A stretch of DNA of 5,284 bases. It comes from Gallionella sp. GTDB taxonomy: Bacteria > Pseudomonadota > Gammaproteobacteria > Burkholderiales > Gallionellaceae. The stretch lies in assembly GCA_024654105.1 (NCBI GenBank), contig JANLID010000238.1, forward strand, positions 1-5,284, in the 5' to 3' direction. Positions 1 through 4,327 of this stretch are shown one piece after another (positions within the stretch are counted from its first letter, which is position 1; each line of letters opens with the position of its first letter). The notes under the pieces were generated by a model that was not told where the DNA came from, did not search any database, and saw nothing but the letters and a program-made list of their open reading frames with translations. A program made the translations under genes and the position numbers.

Positions 1-98
1 CGGCTCATGGGTTTTGTGTGATAACTTTATGATTACGCGACGAATTATAGCATTTTATTGGGGTGGTTGGTGAAATTTTAAGTCCGACAGGCTGCTAG
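1..98 (-). mobile_element. Probable terminal segment of an insertion sequence (partial, runs off the window)
   Basis: The MASE1-type reading frame loses homology at about position 98. From there the minus strand reads CTAGCAGCCTGTCGGACTT (98 to 80), then AT-rich DNA, an extended -10 element, and an ATG at 8-6 followed by AGC CG before the window ends. A sharp loss of homology inside a gene, followed by a short leader, a promoter and an outward start codon, is what the left end of an insertion sequence looks like. The terminal motif resembles IS ends I have seen in proteobacteria, but I cannot assign a family and the other end is outside the window. The alternative is a simple deletion that brought an unrelated gene next to the sensor remnant. 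Confidence 0.4.
44..52 (-). promoter_or_regulatory. Extended -10 promoter element upstream of the ATG at 8-6
   Basis: On the minus strand this reads TGCTATAAT, a perfect TGnTATAAT extended -10 box. No good -35 is present at 17 bp spacing, which extended -10 promoters tolerate. The ATG lies about 35 bp downstream, so the site probably drives the gene, likely a transposase, that leaves the window at position 1. Confidence 0.45.
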
Positions 99-398
99 CG
101 TATTGCCCAGAGCAATGCTGCTGTCCAGCAACGGGGAAAAGTCTATGGAAAAATGGGTGGCCAGCGCGCCAAGAAATATCCCCGGCCAGCAGCCATAACC
201 CCAGCGCAGCAAAGCCGCCACGGCAATGCCCGATGGCAGCCAGATCAGCGTGATGTGAGTGCCGAAGTAAGGAATCGCCAGTCCCAGCCTGCCGCTGACG
301 AAGTAAGCCAGAGCCACGAGCAGGAGTTTCGCGGCAAACCGGGATTTGTCCTGATAGATTGGGTTTTTTGTTGGCGGAAGATTAGGCATAAAAAACAT
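78..398 (-). pseudogene. Truncated MASE1-type membrane sensor, N-terminal 106 residues only
   Basis: The protein has a short polar N-terminus, a hydrophobic segment at about residues 21-42 (with AYFVSGRLGLAIP), a second at about 49-64 (LIWLPSGIAVAALL) and a third at about 69-83 (GCWPGIFLGALATHF). It then reads IALGNTL before stopping. The SGRLGLA, W-PPSGIA-like, WPGIFLGA and ALGNTL signatures match the start of MASE1, an integral-membrane sensory domain of about 300 residues with many helices, usually fused to histidine kinase, GGDEF or EAL output domains. Only the first third of the sensor remains and no output domain is present, so it should be non-functional. Homology ends at residue 101, at the putative IS end. 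An in-frame TGA at 407-405 limits the start to the ATG at 398 or the one at 389. Neither has a Shine-Dalgarno sequence. Confidence 0.7.
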
Positions 399-403
399 TA
401 TAA
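398..403 (-). promoter_or_regulatory. Possible -10 box of the truncated MASE1 gene
   Basis: The minus strand reads TATAAT immediately before the start region, overlapping the first possible ATG. If used, transcription would begin at about 391-390, one or two bases before the ATG at 389-387, giving a nearly leaderless message. No convincing -35 hexamer is present, so this is only a candidate. Confidence 0.25.
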
Positions 404-721
404 ATCATCCAGATGCTTGGCGCGACGCGTTTATAGTGGCTTTGCCATTGAATCACCCATGAGTTTTCTATGTCTTCGCTCTTGATAAATCTTGGGCAGA
501 TATTGTCATGCGGCAAAACCGTATCCGTAGGGTGGGCTGCGCCCACCATGCCGGGCGCAGCCCGACCTACATTTATCTCCGGCCCGGCTTGAGGTTTCCT
601 GTGCCCTGACAGCGCCAAACCCCGCAAGATCCTGTGGCATCCCTGATTTTTCAAATATAAAGGAGTAGCGGGAAGGCTTATGCGCTCTGGATCAAAGAAT
701 GGCGTACAGCAAAGTTCAGCG
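399..721. other. Gene-poor gap between panD and the sensor remnant
   Basis: I find no credible gene on either strand. Open frames here lack ribosome sites or recognisable motifs, and the one with an AAAGGAG-like site (start at 680, plus strand) is simply antisense to panD. The only structure seen is the palindromic element at 527-570. No T-tract terminator follows panD. Confidence 0.6.
527..570. repeat. REPIN-like inverted palindrome pair, GGTGGGC-core type
   Basis: Arm 527-547 starts with GTAG and forms a hairpin GGTGGGC-TGC-GCCCACC with a perfect 7-bp stem. Arm 551-570 is the inverted partner, reading on the minus strand as GTAGG followed by a CGGGC-TGC-GCCCG hairpin. The two halves match at 16 of 18 positions when one is reversed. 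A GTAG head beside a hairpin, present as an inverted doublet, is the hallmark of REP/REPIN elements mobilised in trans by RAYT (TnpA-REP) nucleases. It lies downstream of panD. Confidence 0.7.
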
Positions 722-1102
722 TCAGGCCGCCTGTACGGCGATCCGGTCGCGCTGCGCGATGATGCGGTTGTGCTCGTCCACATAGACGAGTTGCGGGTGG
801 AATCTTTGCAATTCCAGCTCGGAATACATGGCATAGCTGGCGATGATCAGAATATCGCCCGGATTGGCCTTGTGCGCCGCCGCGCCATTCACCGAAATTG
901 TCCTGGAGCCGCGTTGCGCGCGGATGGCGTAAGTGGTGAAACGCTCGCCATTGGTGACGTTATAGATGTCAATCTGCTGGTATTCCCTGATATCGGCCGC
1001 ATCCAGCAAATCGTCGTCGATCGCGCAGGAGCCTTCATAGTGCAGCTCGGAATGCGTGACATGCACCCGGTGCAGTTTGGCTTTTAGCATGATTCTTTGC
1101 AT
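722..1102 (-). CDS. panD: Aspartate 1-decarboxylase (PanD)
   Basis: This cytoplasmic enzyme decarboxylates L-aspartate to beta-alanine, one of the two substrates of PanC. It is made as a pro-enzyme that self-cleaves between Gly24 and Ser25, creating the pyruvoyl cofactor from the serine. The cleavage motif YEGSCAID is present at residues 22-29. Lys9, Arg54, Thr57, Tyr58 and Asn72 (in NGAAAH) fall at the same positions as in the E. coli enzyme. The product is 126 residues, the usual full length. I chose the ATG at 1102 rather than the upstream ATG at 1144, because it places the cleavage site at 24/25 and follows an AAGGAG (1119-1114). The upstream ATG would also overlap the promoter. The panC-panD gap is 188 bp and holds a promoter and a REPIN, so panD probably has its own transcript. 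Confidence 0.97.
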   Translation of the reverse strand: MQRIMLKAKLHRVHVTHSELHYEGSCAIDDDLLDAADIREYQQIDIYNVTNGERFTTYAIRAQRGSRTISVNGAAAHKANPGDILIIASYAMYSELELQRFHPQLVYVDEHNRIIAQRDRIAVQAA

Positions 1103-1113
1103 GGGGTATCTCT

Positions 1114-1119
1114 CTCCTT
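1114..1119 (-). promoter_or_regulatory. Ribosome binding site of panD
   Basis: The minus strand reads AAGGAG, 11 bases before the ATG at 1102. The spacing is rather long, although the following GAGAG could extend the pairing. It supports the 126-residue start over the upstream ATG. Confidence 0.6.
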
Positions 1120-1132
1120 CAACAGGGCGCGG

Positions 1133-1138
1133 ATTATA
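1133..1138 (-). promoter_or_regulatory. Probable -10 box of a panD promoter
   Basis: The minus strand reads TTGCTATATAATCC, containing a consensus TATAAT that ends 30 bases before the panD start. This would give a leader of about 24 bases that includes the AAGGAG. The -35 region is weak: CTGCCG or TGCCGT at 17-18 bp spacing. The position and the perfect -10 hexamer suggest that panD is transcribed separately from panC. Confidence 0.5.
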
Positions 1139-1206
1139 TAGCAATCAATCCAGAAACGGCAGTTGGCGGAAAATTTCCATAGATTTAGTGCTATTGAACT
1201 GCATTC

Positions 1207-1264
1207 GTAGGTGCGAATTTATTCGCACGTAACTCGTTGTCAGTGCGAATAAATTCGCACCTAC
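1207..1264. repeat. REPIN-like element: perfect 22-bp inverted repeat, GTGCGAAT core
   Basis: Arms at 1207-1228 and 1243-1264 are perfect reverse complements over 22 bp, separated by a 14-base spacer. Each arm begins GTAGG and is itself a hairpin, with GTGCGAAT pairing with ATTCGCAC around a two-base loop. The element sits between panC and panD, 27 bp past the panC stop codon. The perfect match between arms suggests recent insertion or active maintenance. It could also act on mRNA stability or termination at the panC 3' end, but no T-tract follows. Confidence 0.85.
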
Positions 1265-1290
1265 AAAACCACCAACTGCTTTTTCCAGGA

Positions 1291-2139
1291 TCAATCGACG
1301 ATACAAACTTCGACATTGTCCAGCAGACGCGTACTGCCCAATTTGGCTGCGGCCAATATCACCAGCTCCCGCTGCGCCGGATTACCTTGCACGGGGCTTG
1401 CAGGCTGCAAATCAGACTGGTTGCGCACCGCCAGATAATCCGGTAGCCAGCCCCTTGCGGCAAGGGCTTCGACCGCCCGCTTCTCTAATTGTTCAAAATT
1501 GCGCTCGCCTTGCAGGATGGCCTGCCGCATTCCTTGCAGCGCCCGGTACAGAAAAGCCGCCTCGCTGCGCTCCGCTTCACTTAAATACTGGTTGCGCGAA
1601 CTCAGCGCCAGACCGTCCGCCGCACGCACCGTCTCGCCGCCGATAATGCGTATCGGCAGATTCAGTTGCGTGACCATCTGCCGGATGATGTGCAATTGCT
1701 GGTAATCCTTTTTGCCGAACAGCGCGACCTGCGGCTGCACGATGTTGAGCAGTTTCAGCACCACCGTCGCCATGCCGCGAAAATGGCCGGGACGCGCAGC
1801 GCCTTCCAGCCCGTCAGCGATCGGCGGCGGCTCGACGAACACGGTTTGCTGCGCGGGATACATTTCATTGACCGACGGCGCGAACACCACATCCGCCAAA
1901 CCTTGCAGCCTGGCACAGTCCGTTTCCAGCGTGCGCGGGTACTTGTCGAAATCCTCGTTCGGCCCGAATTGCAGCGGGTTCACAAAGATGCTCGCCACCA
2001 CGCAGTCGCCATGATCGCGAGCAAGGCGCGTCAGATCGAGATGGCCCTCATGCAGATTGCCCATGGTCGGCACGAACGCGATGGCGCGTTCATCAGAAAG
2101 TCGTGTGCGCAGATCGGCGATATGGCTAATTATCTGCAT
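1291..2139 (-). CDS. panC: Pantothenate synthetase (pantoate–beta-alanine ligase, PanC)
   Basis: PanC condenses pantoate with beta-alanine using ATP, through a pantoyl-adenylate, to make pantothenate. It is a cytoplasmic enzyme of the nucleotidyltransferase fold. Visible signatures: FVPTMGNLHEGHL (residues 22-34), with the HxxH-type nucleotide-binding motif at His30/His33; VNPLQFGPNEDFDKYPR (53-69), lining the pantoate site; RPGHFRGM (116-123); FGKKDYQQ (141-148); and LSSRNQYLS (179-187), the KMSKS-like loop. The 282-residue length is normal and no key residue is missing. The start is firm because MQIISHIADLR is typical of the family N-terminus. No good Shine-Dalgarno sequence precedes it (GCGGGGCGCATCAAT). 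The HsdS stub stops only 15 bp upstream, so the native upstream context seems to have been replaced and expression may depend on read-through from the island or panB. Confidence 0.97.
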   Translation of the reverse strand: MQIISHIADLRTRLSDERAIAFVPTMGNLHEGHLDLTRLARDHGDCVVASIFVNPLQFGPNEDFDKYPRTLETDCARLQGLADVVFAPSVNEMYPAQQTVFVEPPPIADGLEGAARPGHFRGMATVVLKLLNIVQPQVALFGKKDYQQLHIIRQMVTQLNLPIRIIGGETVRAADGLALSSRNQYLSEAERSEAAFLYRALQGMRQAILQGERNFEQLEKRAVEALAARGWLPDYLAVRNQSDLQPASPVQGNPAQRELVILAAAKLGSTRLLDNVEVCIVD

Positions 2140-2154
2140 ATTGATGCGCCCCGC

Positions 2155-2418
2155 TTAAGCATAGACGCTACGCCCTTCGTTGCCCTTGAAATCCTTCACC
2201 CACAGCGATGTGTTGTGCGGCCAATATTTTTCAGCAACATACTGCACTATTCCGAGAGAACCGCTTCGTCCAGTAACCACACCCGGTGGTTCGACCTTGA
2301 ATTCGTCGTGGTGGCCGATGATCGATGTCGGTCCGACGACGGGGTAAGGCCCTTCTCGCATCTCCGTCTTGGGTAGATCGAATCCCCGCTGAAGCGATAC
2401 GAAGTCCGAGAATCGCAT
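2155..2418 (-). pseudogene. hsdS: Truncated type I restriction specificity subunit (HsdS), N-terminal stub
   Basis: The 87 residues match the start of the first target-recognition domain of HsdS, the subunit that sets DNA specificity and holds HsdM in the complex. Recognisable blocks are a start RFSDFVSLQRGFDLP, then YPVVGPTSIIGHHDEF, VVTGRSGSLGIVQYV, and the hallmark WPHNTSLWVKDFKGN at about residues 66-80. Full HsdS proteins are about 400 residues with two such domains and conserved helices. All of that is missing after VYA-stop. The start ATG overlaps the stop of the HsdM tail upstream (TAATG), and GGAGG lies 4 bases before it (2427-2423). This is the usual translational coupling of hsdM and hsdS, which supports the start. 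The break lies 15 bp before panC, marking the downstream edge of the island. Confidence 0.8.
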
Positions 2419-2621
2419 TACGCCTCCAGAATCTCCGCCACATTCTGGGCGATGGTCTGCTCCAGTTCCCGCGCCTGCGCAACCTTGCCCTTCAGCAGCT
2501 TGCGTACCTCACGTTGCGCTTCTTCGGCAGAAATCGTTTCGACCAATCCGCTGTCAATTTCCGCTGAGCGACGCAATGCTTCTACGCGCCATGCTTCAGC
2601 GATACTTGAAGAATTAGTCAT
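2418..2621 (-). pseudogene. Chimeric remnant: half an addiction-module protein joined to an HsdM C-terminus
   Basis: This 67-residue frame has two unrelated parts. Residues about 7-43 (IAEAWRVEALRRSAEIDSG, then LVETISAEEAQREVRKLL) look like the C-terminal half of the small addiction-module component family (TIGR02574 type), whose members are about 70-75 residues. The N-terminal half is absent. Residues about 46-67 (KVAQARELEQTIAQNVAEIL) match the extreme C-terminus of type I HsdM proteins and lead straight into the HsdS start. The ATG (2621-2619) overlaps the end of the PIN toxin gene (ATGACTAA) and no Shine-Dalgarno sequence precedes it. Translation could still occur by coupling. Most likely this is a deletion scar that fused two decayed genes in frame. 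A function as a new small protein is not excluded but has no support. Confidence 0.65.
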
Positions 2622-2979
2622 GCTTGAGTTGGAGCGGCTGACAACGCAAGCCCGGAACATTACCGAGTCGCTGGTCGTTGCTAAACAGCGTGGCATCGAG
2701 CACCAGCGCGCTGGCGGCAATTAAAGCATCGGGGAGTTTCAGGCGGTATTCACGCCGCAAGCGGATGGCGGTTTCTCGCACCGCAGCATCCACTCCAATC
2801 CGGCGAAAGTCGGTGAGCAATACGCGCAATTCCCGCTCTTGCGTCGGCTGAATTTCCGGCCAGGAAAGCAGTTCGATTTCGCTTATCACCGAATAGGCGT
2901 AATACCCTGTTGGCAAGCTCTCCGCCAGCTTGCCGTCATGAATGTAAATCAGCGCGTTGGTGTCGAACAGGTATTTCAT
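2614..2979 (-). CDS. PIN-domain ribonuclease toxin, VapC-like (type II toxin-antitoxin)
   Basis: VapC-type toxins are Mg-dependent endoribonucleases that cut tRNA or rRNA and stop translation when not bound by antitoxin. Numbered from the ATG at 2979, the protein has 121 residues. The PIN acidic residues are all present: Asp6 in LFDTNALIY, Glu34 in SVISEIELL, Asp84 in KLPDALIAASAL, and Asp102 in LFSNDQRL. Length and motif spacing are normal, so the gene looks intact. I prefer the ATG at 2979 because it makes a four-base ATGA overlap with the antitoxin stop and gives the usual MKYLFDTN start. An ATG two codons upstream (2985) is possible. The gene lies in a two-gene operon with the antitoxin and is flanked on both sides by broken hsd genes. 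Confidence 0.88.
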   Translation of the reverse strand: MKYLFDTNALIYIHDGKLAESLPTGYYAYSVISEIELLSWPEIQPTQERELRVLLTDFRRIGVDAAVRETAIRLRREYRLKLPDALIAASALVLDATLFSNDQRLGNVPGLRCQPLQLKHD

Positions 2980-3215
2980 GACCATTCGGTATCGCGGATG
3001 CGCCGCTGATAGGCAACCCCATCTTCGTTGAAGGGTACTGTCCCTACGAACCGCGCCAGATCACGCGAGGGGTCTATCAGTTTCCAGCCTGCATTCACTT
3101 CGCCGGATACGCGGCGAGCGGCAAGAAATTCGACGAAGTCCAATACCTCGGACAAGCGGTGTTCGTCCAGTTGGTGCAAACGTTCAACGATGGTAGTTTC
3201 AAGCTGTGCATTCAT
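2976..3215 (-). CDS. DUF2281-like antitoxin partner of the PIN toxin
   Basis: This small 79-residue acidic protein has an N-terminal helical block ERLHQLDEHRLSEVLDFVEF (about residues 11-30), typical of DUF2281-type antitoxins. A C-terminal tail RFVGTVPFNEDGVAYQRR follows and probably wraps the toxin. By analogy with this arrangement it should neutralise the PIN nuclease and may autoregulate the pair. A strong AAAGGAG (3229-3223) lies 7 bases before the ATG. The stop overlaps the toxin start (ATGA), giving coupled translation. It begins 26 bp after the hsdM remnant ends and has no obvious separate promoter that I can see. No DNA-binding domain such as AbrB or RHH is recognisable, so self-repression is inferred only from other toxin-antitoxin systems. 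Confidence 0.8.
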   Translation of the reverse strand: MNAQLETTIVERLHQLDEHRLSEVLDFVEFLAARRVSGEVNAGWKLIDPSRDLARFVGTVPFNEDGVAYQRRIRDTEWS

Positions 3216-3222
3216 CTTTGCT

Positions 3223-3229
3223 CTCCTTT
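3223..3229 (-). promoter_or_regulatory. Strong ribosome binding site of the antitoxin gene
   Basis: The minus strand reads AAAGGAG, 7 bases before the antitoxin ATG at 3215. This near-ideal site contrasts with the toxin, which relies on the ATGA overlap. That favours more antitoxin than toxin, as expected for such pairs. Confidence 0.7.
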
Positions 3230-3485
3230 CGGTAAGATGCTTCAGTCTAGCAGCGATGCGACATTTTGCGCGATTCGGGTTTGCAATTCCAGTGCTTCAG
3301 AATTCAGCACTTCCAGTTCCTCGTTGAGCGTTTCCAGCTTTTCTTTGAAGTCTTCGTCGCTGACTGCTTCGCCCGCAGCGACGCCGACATAACGCCCTGC
3401 GTTGAGGCTCCAGCCTTGGGCTTCGATTTCGGCGAGGGTGGCGGCTTTGCACAGGCCGGGGATGTCGCGGTATTCGAGGCTTCTA

Positions 3486-3562
3486 CCCCCATCCCTGCCT
3501 TCCCCCTGCAAGGGGGAAGGAGTCTTGCTCCCTCTCCCTCCGGGAGAGGGTTGGGGTGGGGG
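3486..3562. repeat. Three-stem C/G-rich palindromic repeat embedded in hsdM
   Basis: An outer stem (3486-3495 with 3553-3562, 9 of 10 paired plus one T-G wobble) encloses two perfect hairpins. One is CCTTCCCCCT-gca-AGGGGGAAGG (3498-3520). The other is CCCTCTCCC-tcc-GGGAGAGGG (3530-3550). Together they can fold as a three-way junction. Such CCCTCTCCC/GGGAGAGGG modules are dispersed repeats in many proteobacteria. Here the element is translated without a stop (NLPPPQPSPGGRGSKTPSPL and onward) and occupies the spot where a block of HsdM is missing. Confidence 0.8.
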
Positions 3563-3994
3563 AAGGTTTGCTTTGCCTTTGTCGAGGAACCACAGCATGC
3601 AGGGCAACGTGACGGTGTAAAACATGTTAGGGCCGACGGCGACCATCACGTCCACGGCGCGTGCTTCGATCAATTGTTTGCGGATTTCCTGTTCGCTGCT
3701 GCGGGCATCGCTGGCCGGGTTCGCCATGACGAATCCGGCGCGGCCTCGGTCATTCAGGCTGGAATAGAACAGTTGTATCCACAGCATGTTGGCGTTGTCG
3801 GTGCGCGGCAACACGCCAGCCAGTTGCGGATTGTGCTTCTCGATTTCCGCCATCGCGTCGTTGATCGCCTGCCCGACTTCGCGCCTTCCGGCAGATTCAG
3901 CAGATGCGCAAAACGCGCCGCTTGCGGCAGGAAGATCACGCCTTCGGCATGGTAGGCGGCGGGTTCGTCGGCGCGTGAGGAGCGACGAGACGTT

Positions 3995-4018
3995 CCCCCT
4001 CCCCCGGTGGGAGAGGGG
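3995..4018. repeat. Short second copy of the C/G-rich palindrome inside hsdM
   Basis: Arms CCCCTCCCCC (3996-4005) and GGGAGAGGGG (4009-4018) pair with one mismatch around a GGT loop. On the coding strand this gives CCCCTCTCCC followed by ACC, the same motif as one hairpin of the larger element at 3486-3562. In the HsdM frame it adds LLPSPTGGGG between RAQ and SRRSSRADEP, a stretch not expected in the family. Confidence 0.6.
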
Positions 4019-4210
4019 AGGAGTTGTGCGCGACACTGGGCGAAGCGGGTCTCAGCAAACAAAAGAAAGATCAGGCCCAGCACCGGCGCGGAATATTGCG
4101 CCGCAGTCAGCCCGGAGTTGGCGCGGAACTGGTCGGCGGCGTTCCACAGGCGTTTTTCCAGGGTATCGGAGGCGGTATCCCGTTCGGATGGTGCAATCCA
4201 GTGCATGAAA

Positions 4211-4225
4211 TTCCTTTGAACCTCC
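4211..4225 (-). promoter_or_regulatory. Ribosome binding site of hsdM
   Basis: The minus strand has GGAGG (4225-4221) and then AAAGGAA (4217-4211), the latter 4 bases before the ATG at 4206. This fixes the start at MHWIAPSERD rather than at the longer open frame beginning at 4293, which would run through the repeat element. Confidence 0.55.
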
Positions 4226-4244
4226 AGTAAAGCAGGTGAAGTTT

Positions 4245-4301
4245 GTGGGGCGTGCCCTATATGCGGTCCGTCTAAATATCGCGTGCAGGGCACGCTCCTA
4301 C
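4245..4301. repeat. REPIN-like inverted pair, GCGTGC core, one arm decayed
   Basis: Arm 4301-4280 reads on the minus strand GTAGGAGCGTGCCCTGCACG and contains a perfect 6-bp hairpin GCGTGC-CCT-GCACGC. The inverted partner at 4245-4265 reads GTGGGGCGTGCCCTATATGC on the plus strand. It keeps the head and first stem half but has lost much of the second half's pairing. It lies between the panB stop and the hsdM start, 27 bp past panB, the same distance seen for the panC element. Confidence 0.7.
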
Positions 4302-4327
4302 ATCCGCTGTTTTATCGCGCGCCGGAA

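Larger units (their letters stand above)
3242..4206 (-). pseudogene. hsdM: Decayed type I restriction-modification methyltransferase subunit (HsdM)
   Basis: HsdM binds S-adenosylmethionine and methylates adenine in complex with HsdS. Family members of this type have about 500 residues; here about 320 codons remain. The N-terminus is typical (LEKRLWNAADQFR, YSAPVLGLIFLLFAETRF, DEPAAYHAEGV, ARFAHLLNLPEGA). The frame then breaks: one base appears lost near 3877-3886, after which EVGQAINDAMAEIEKHNPQL continues in another frame. LAGVLP then joins directly to RTDNANMLWIQLFYSSLN (3800-3811), which removes SAM motif I (DPACGSGG) and catalytic motif IV (NPPF). MVAVGPNMFYTVTLP and LWFLDKGKA follow. A palindromic repeat then replaces the segment normally before EYRDIPGLCKAATLAEIEAQ. 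The C-terminus (GWSLNAGRYVGVA to RIAQNVASLLD) is normal. It starts at the ATG at 4206 with AAAGGAA just upstream. It cannot be an active methyltransferase. Confidence 0.88.

Noticed and set aside
701..739. GTACAG/CTGTAC inverted repeat around the panD stop as a terminator
   Set aside because: The stem is only about 6 bp with a 20-base loop and no T-tract follows on the minus strand.
680..1087. Plus-strand open frame of 135 codons with an upstream AAAGGAG
   Set aside because: It lies antisense to panD almost throughout, and its translation shows no family signature. The opposite strand has an unmistakable PanD.
1207..1264. Reading the palindromes as rho-independent terminators or as a CRISPR array
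   Set aside because: No run of T follows the stems. The repeats occur as single inverted pairs with different cores, not as regularly spaced direct repeats with spacers.
1666..2376. Long plus-strand open frame (236 codons)
   Set aside because: It is the mirror of panC and hsdS in a GC-rich region. Its composition is Arg/His-rich shadow sequence with no motif.
3266..3955. Long plus-strand open frame (229 codons)
   Set aside because: It is antisense to the hsdM remnant, which has clear homology blocks on the minus strand. The open frame passes through the palindromic repeat only by chance.
3242..4206. A functional miniature HsdM or new methyltransferase
   Set aside because: SAM motif I and NPPF are both missing and the frame is broken, so activity is not plausible.
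2140..4327. Attachment-site direct repeats flanking the island
   Set aside because: I compared the sequence by panC (2140-2160) with that by the panB stop (4305-4330) and saw no shared repeat. There is also no integrase or tRNA gene in the window.
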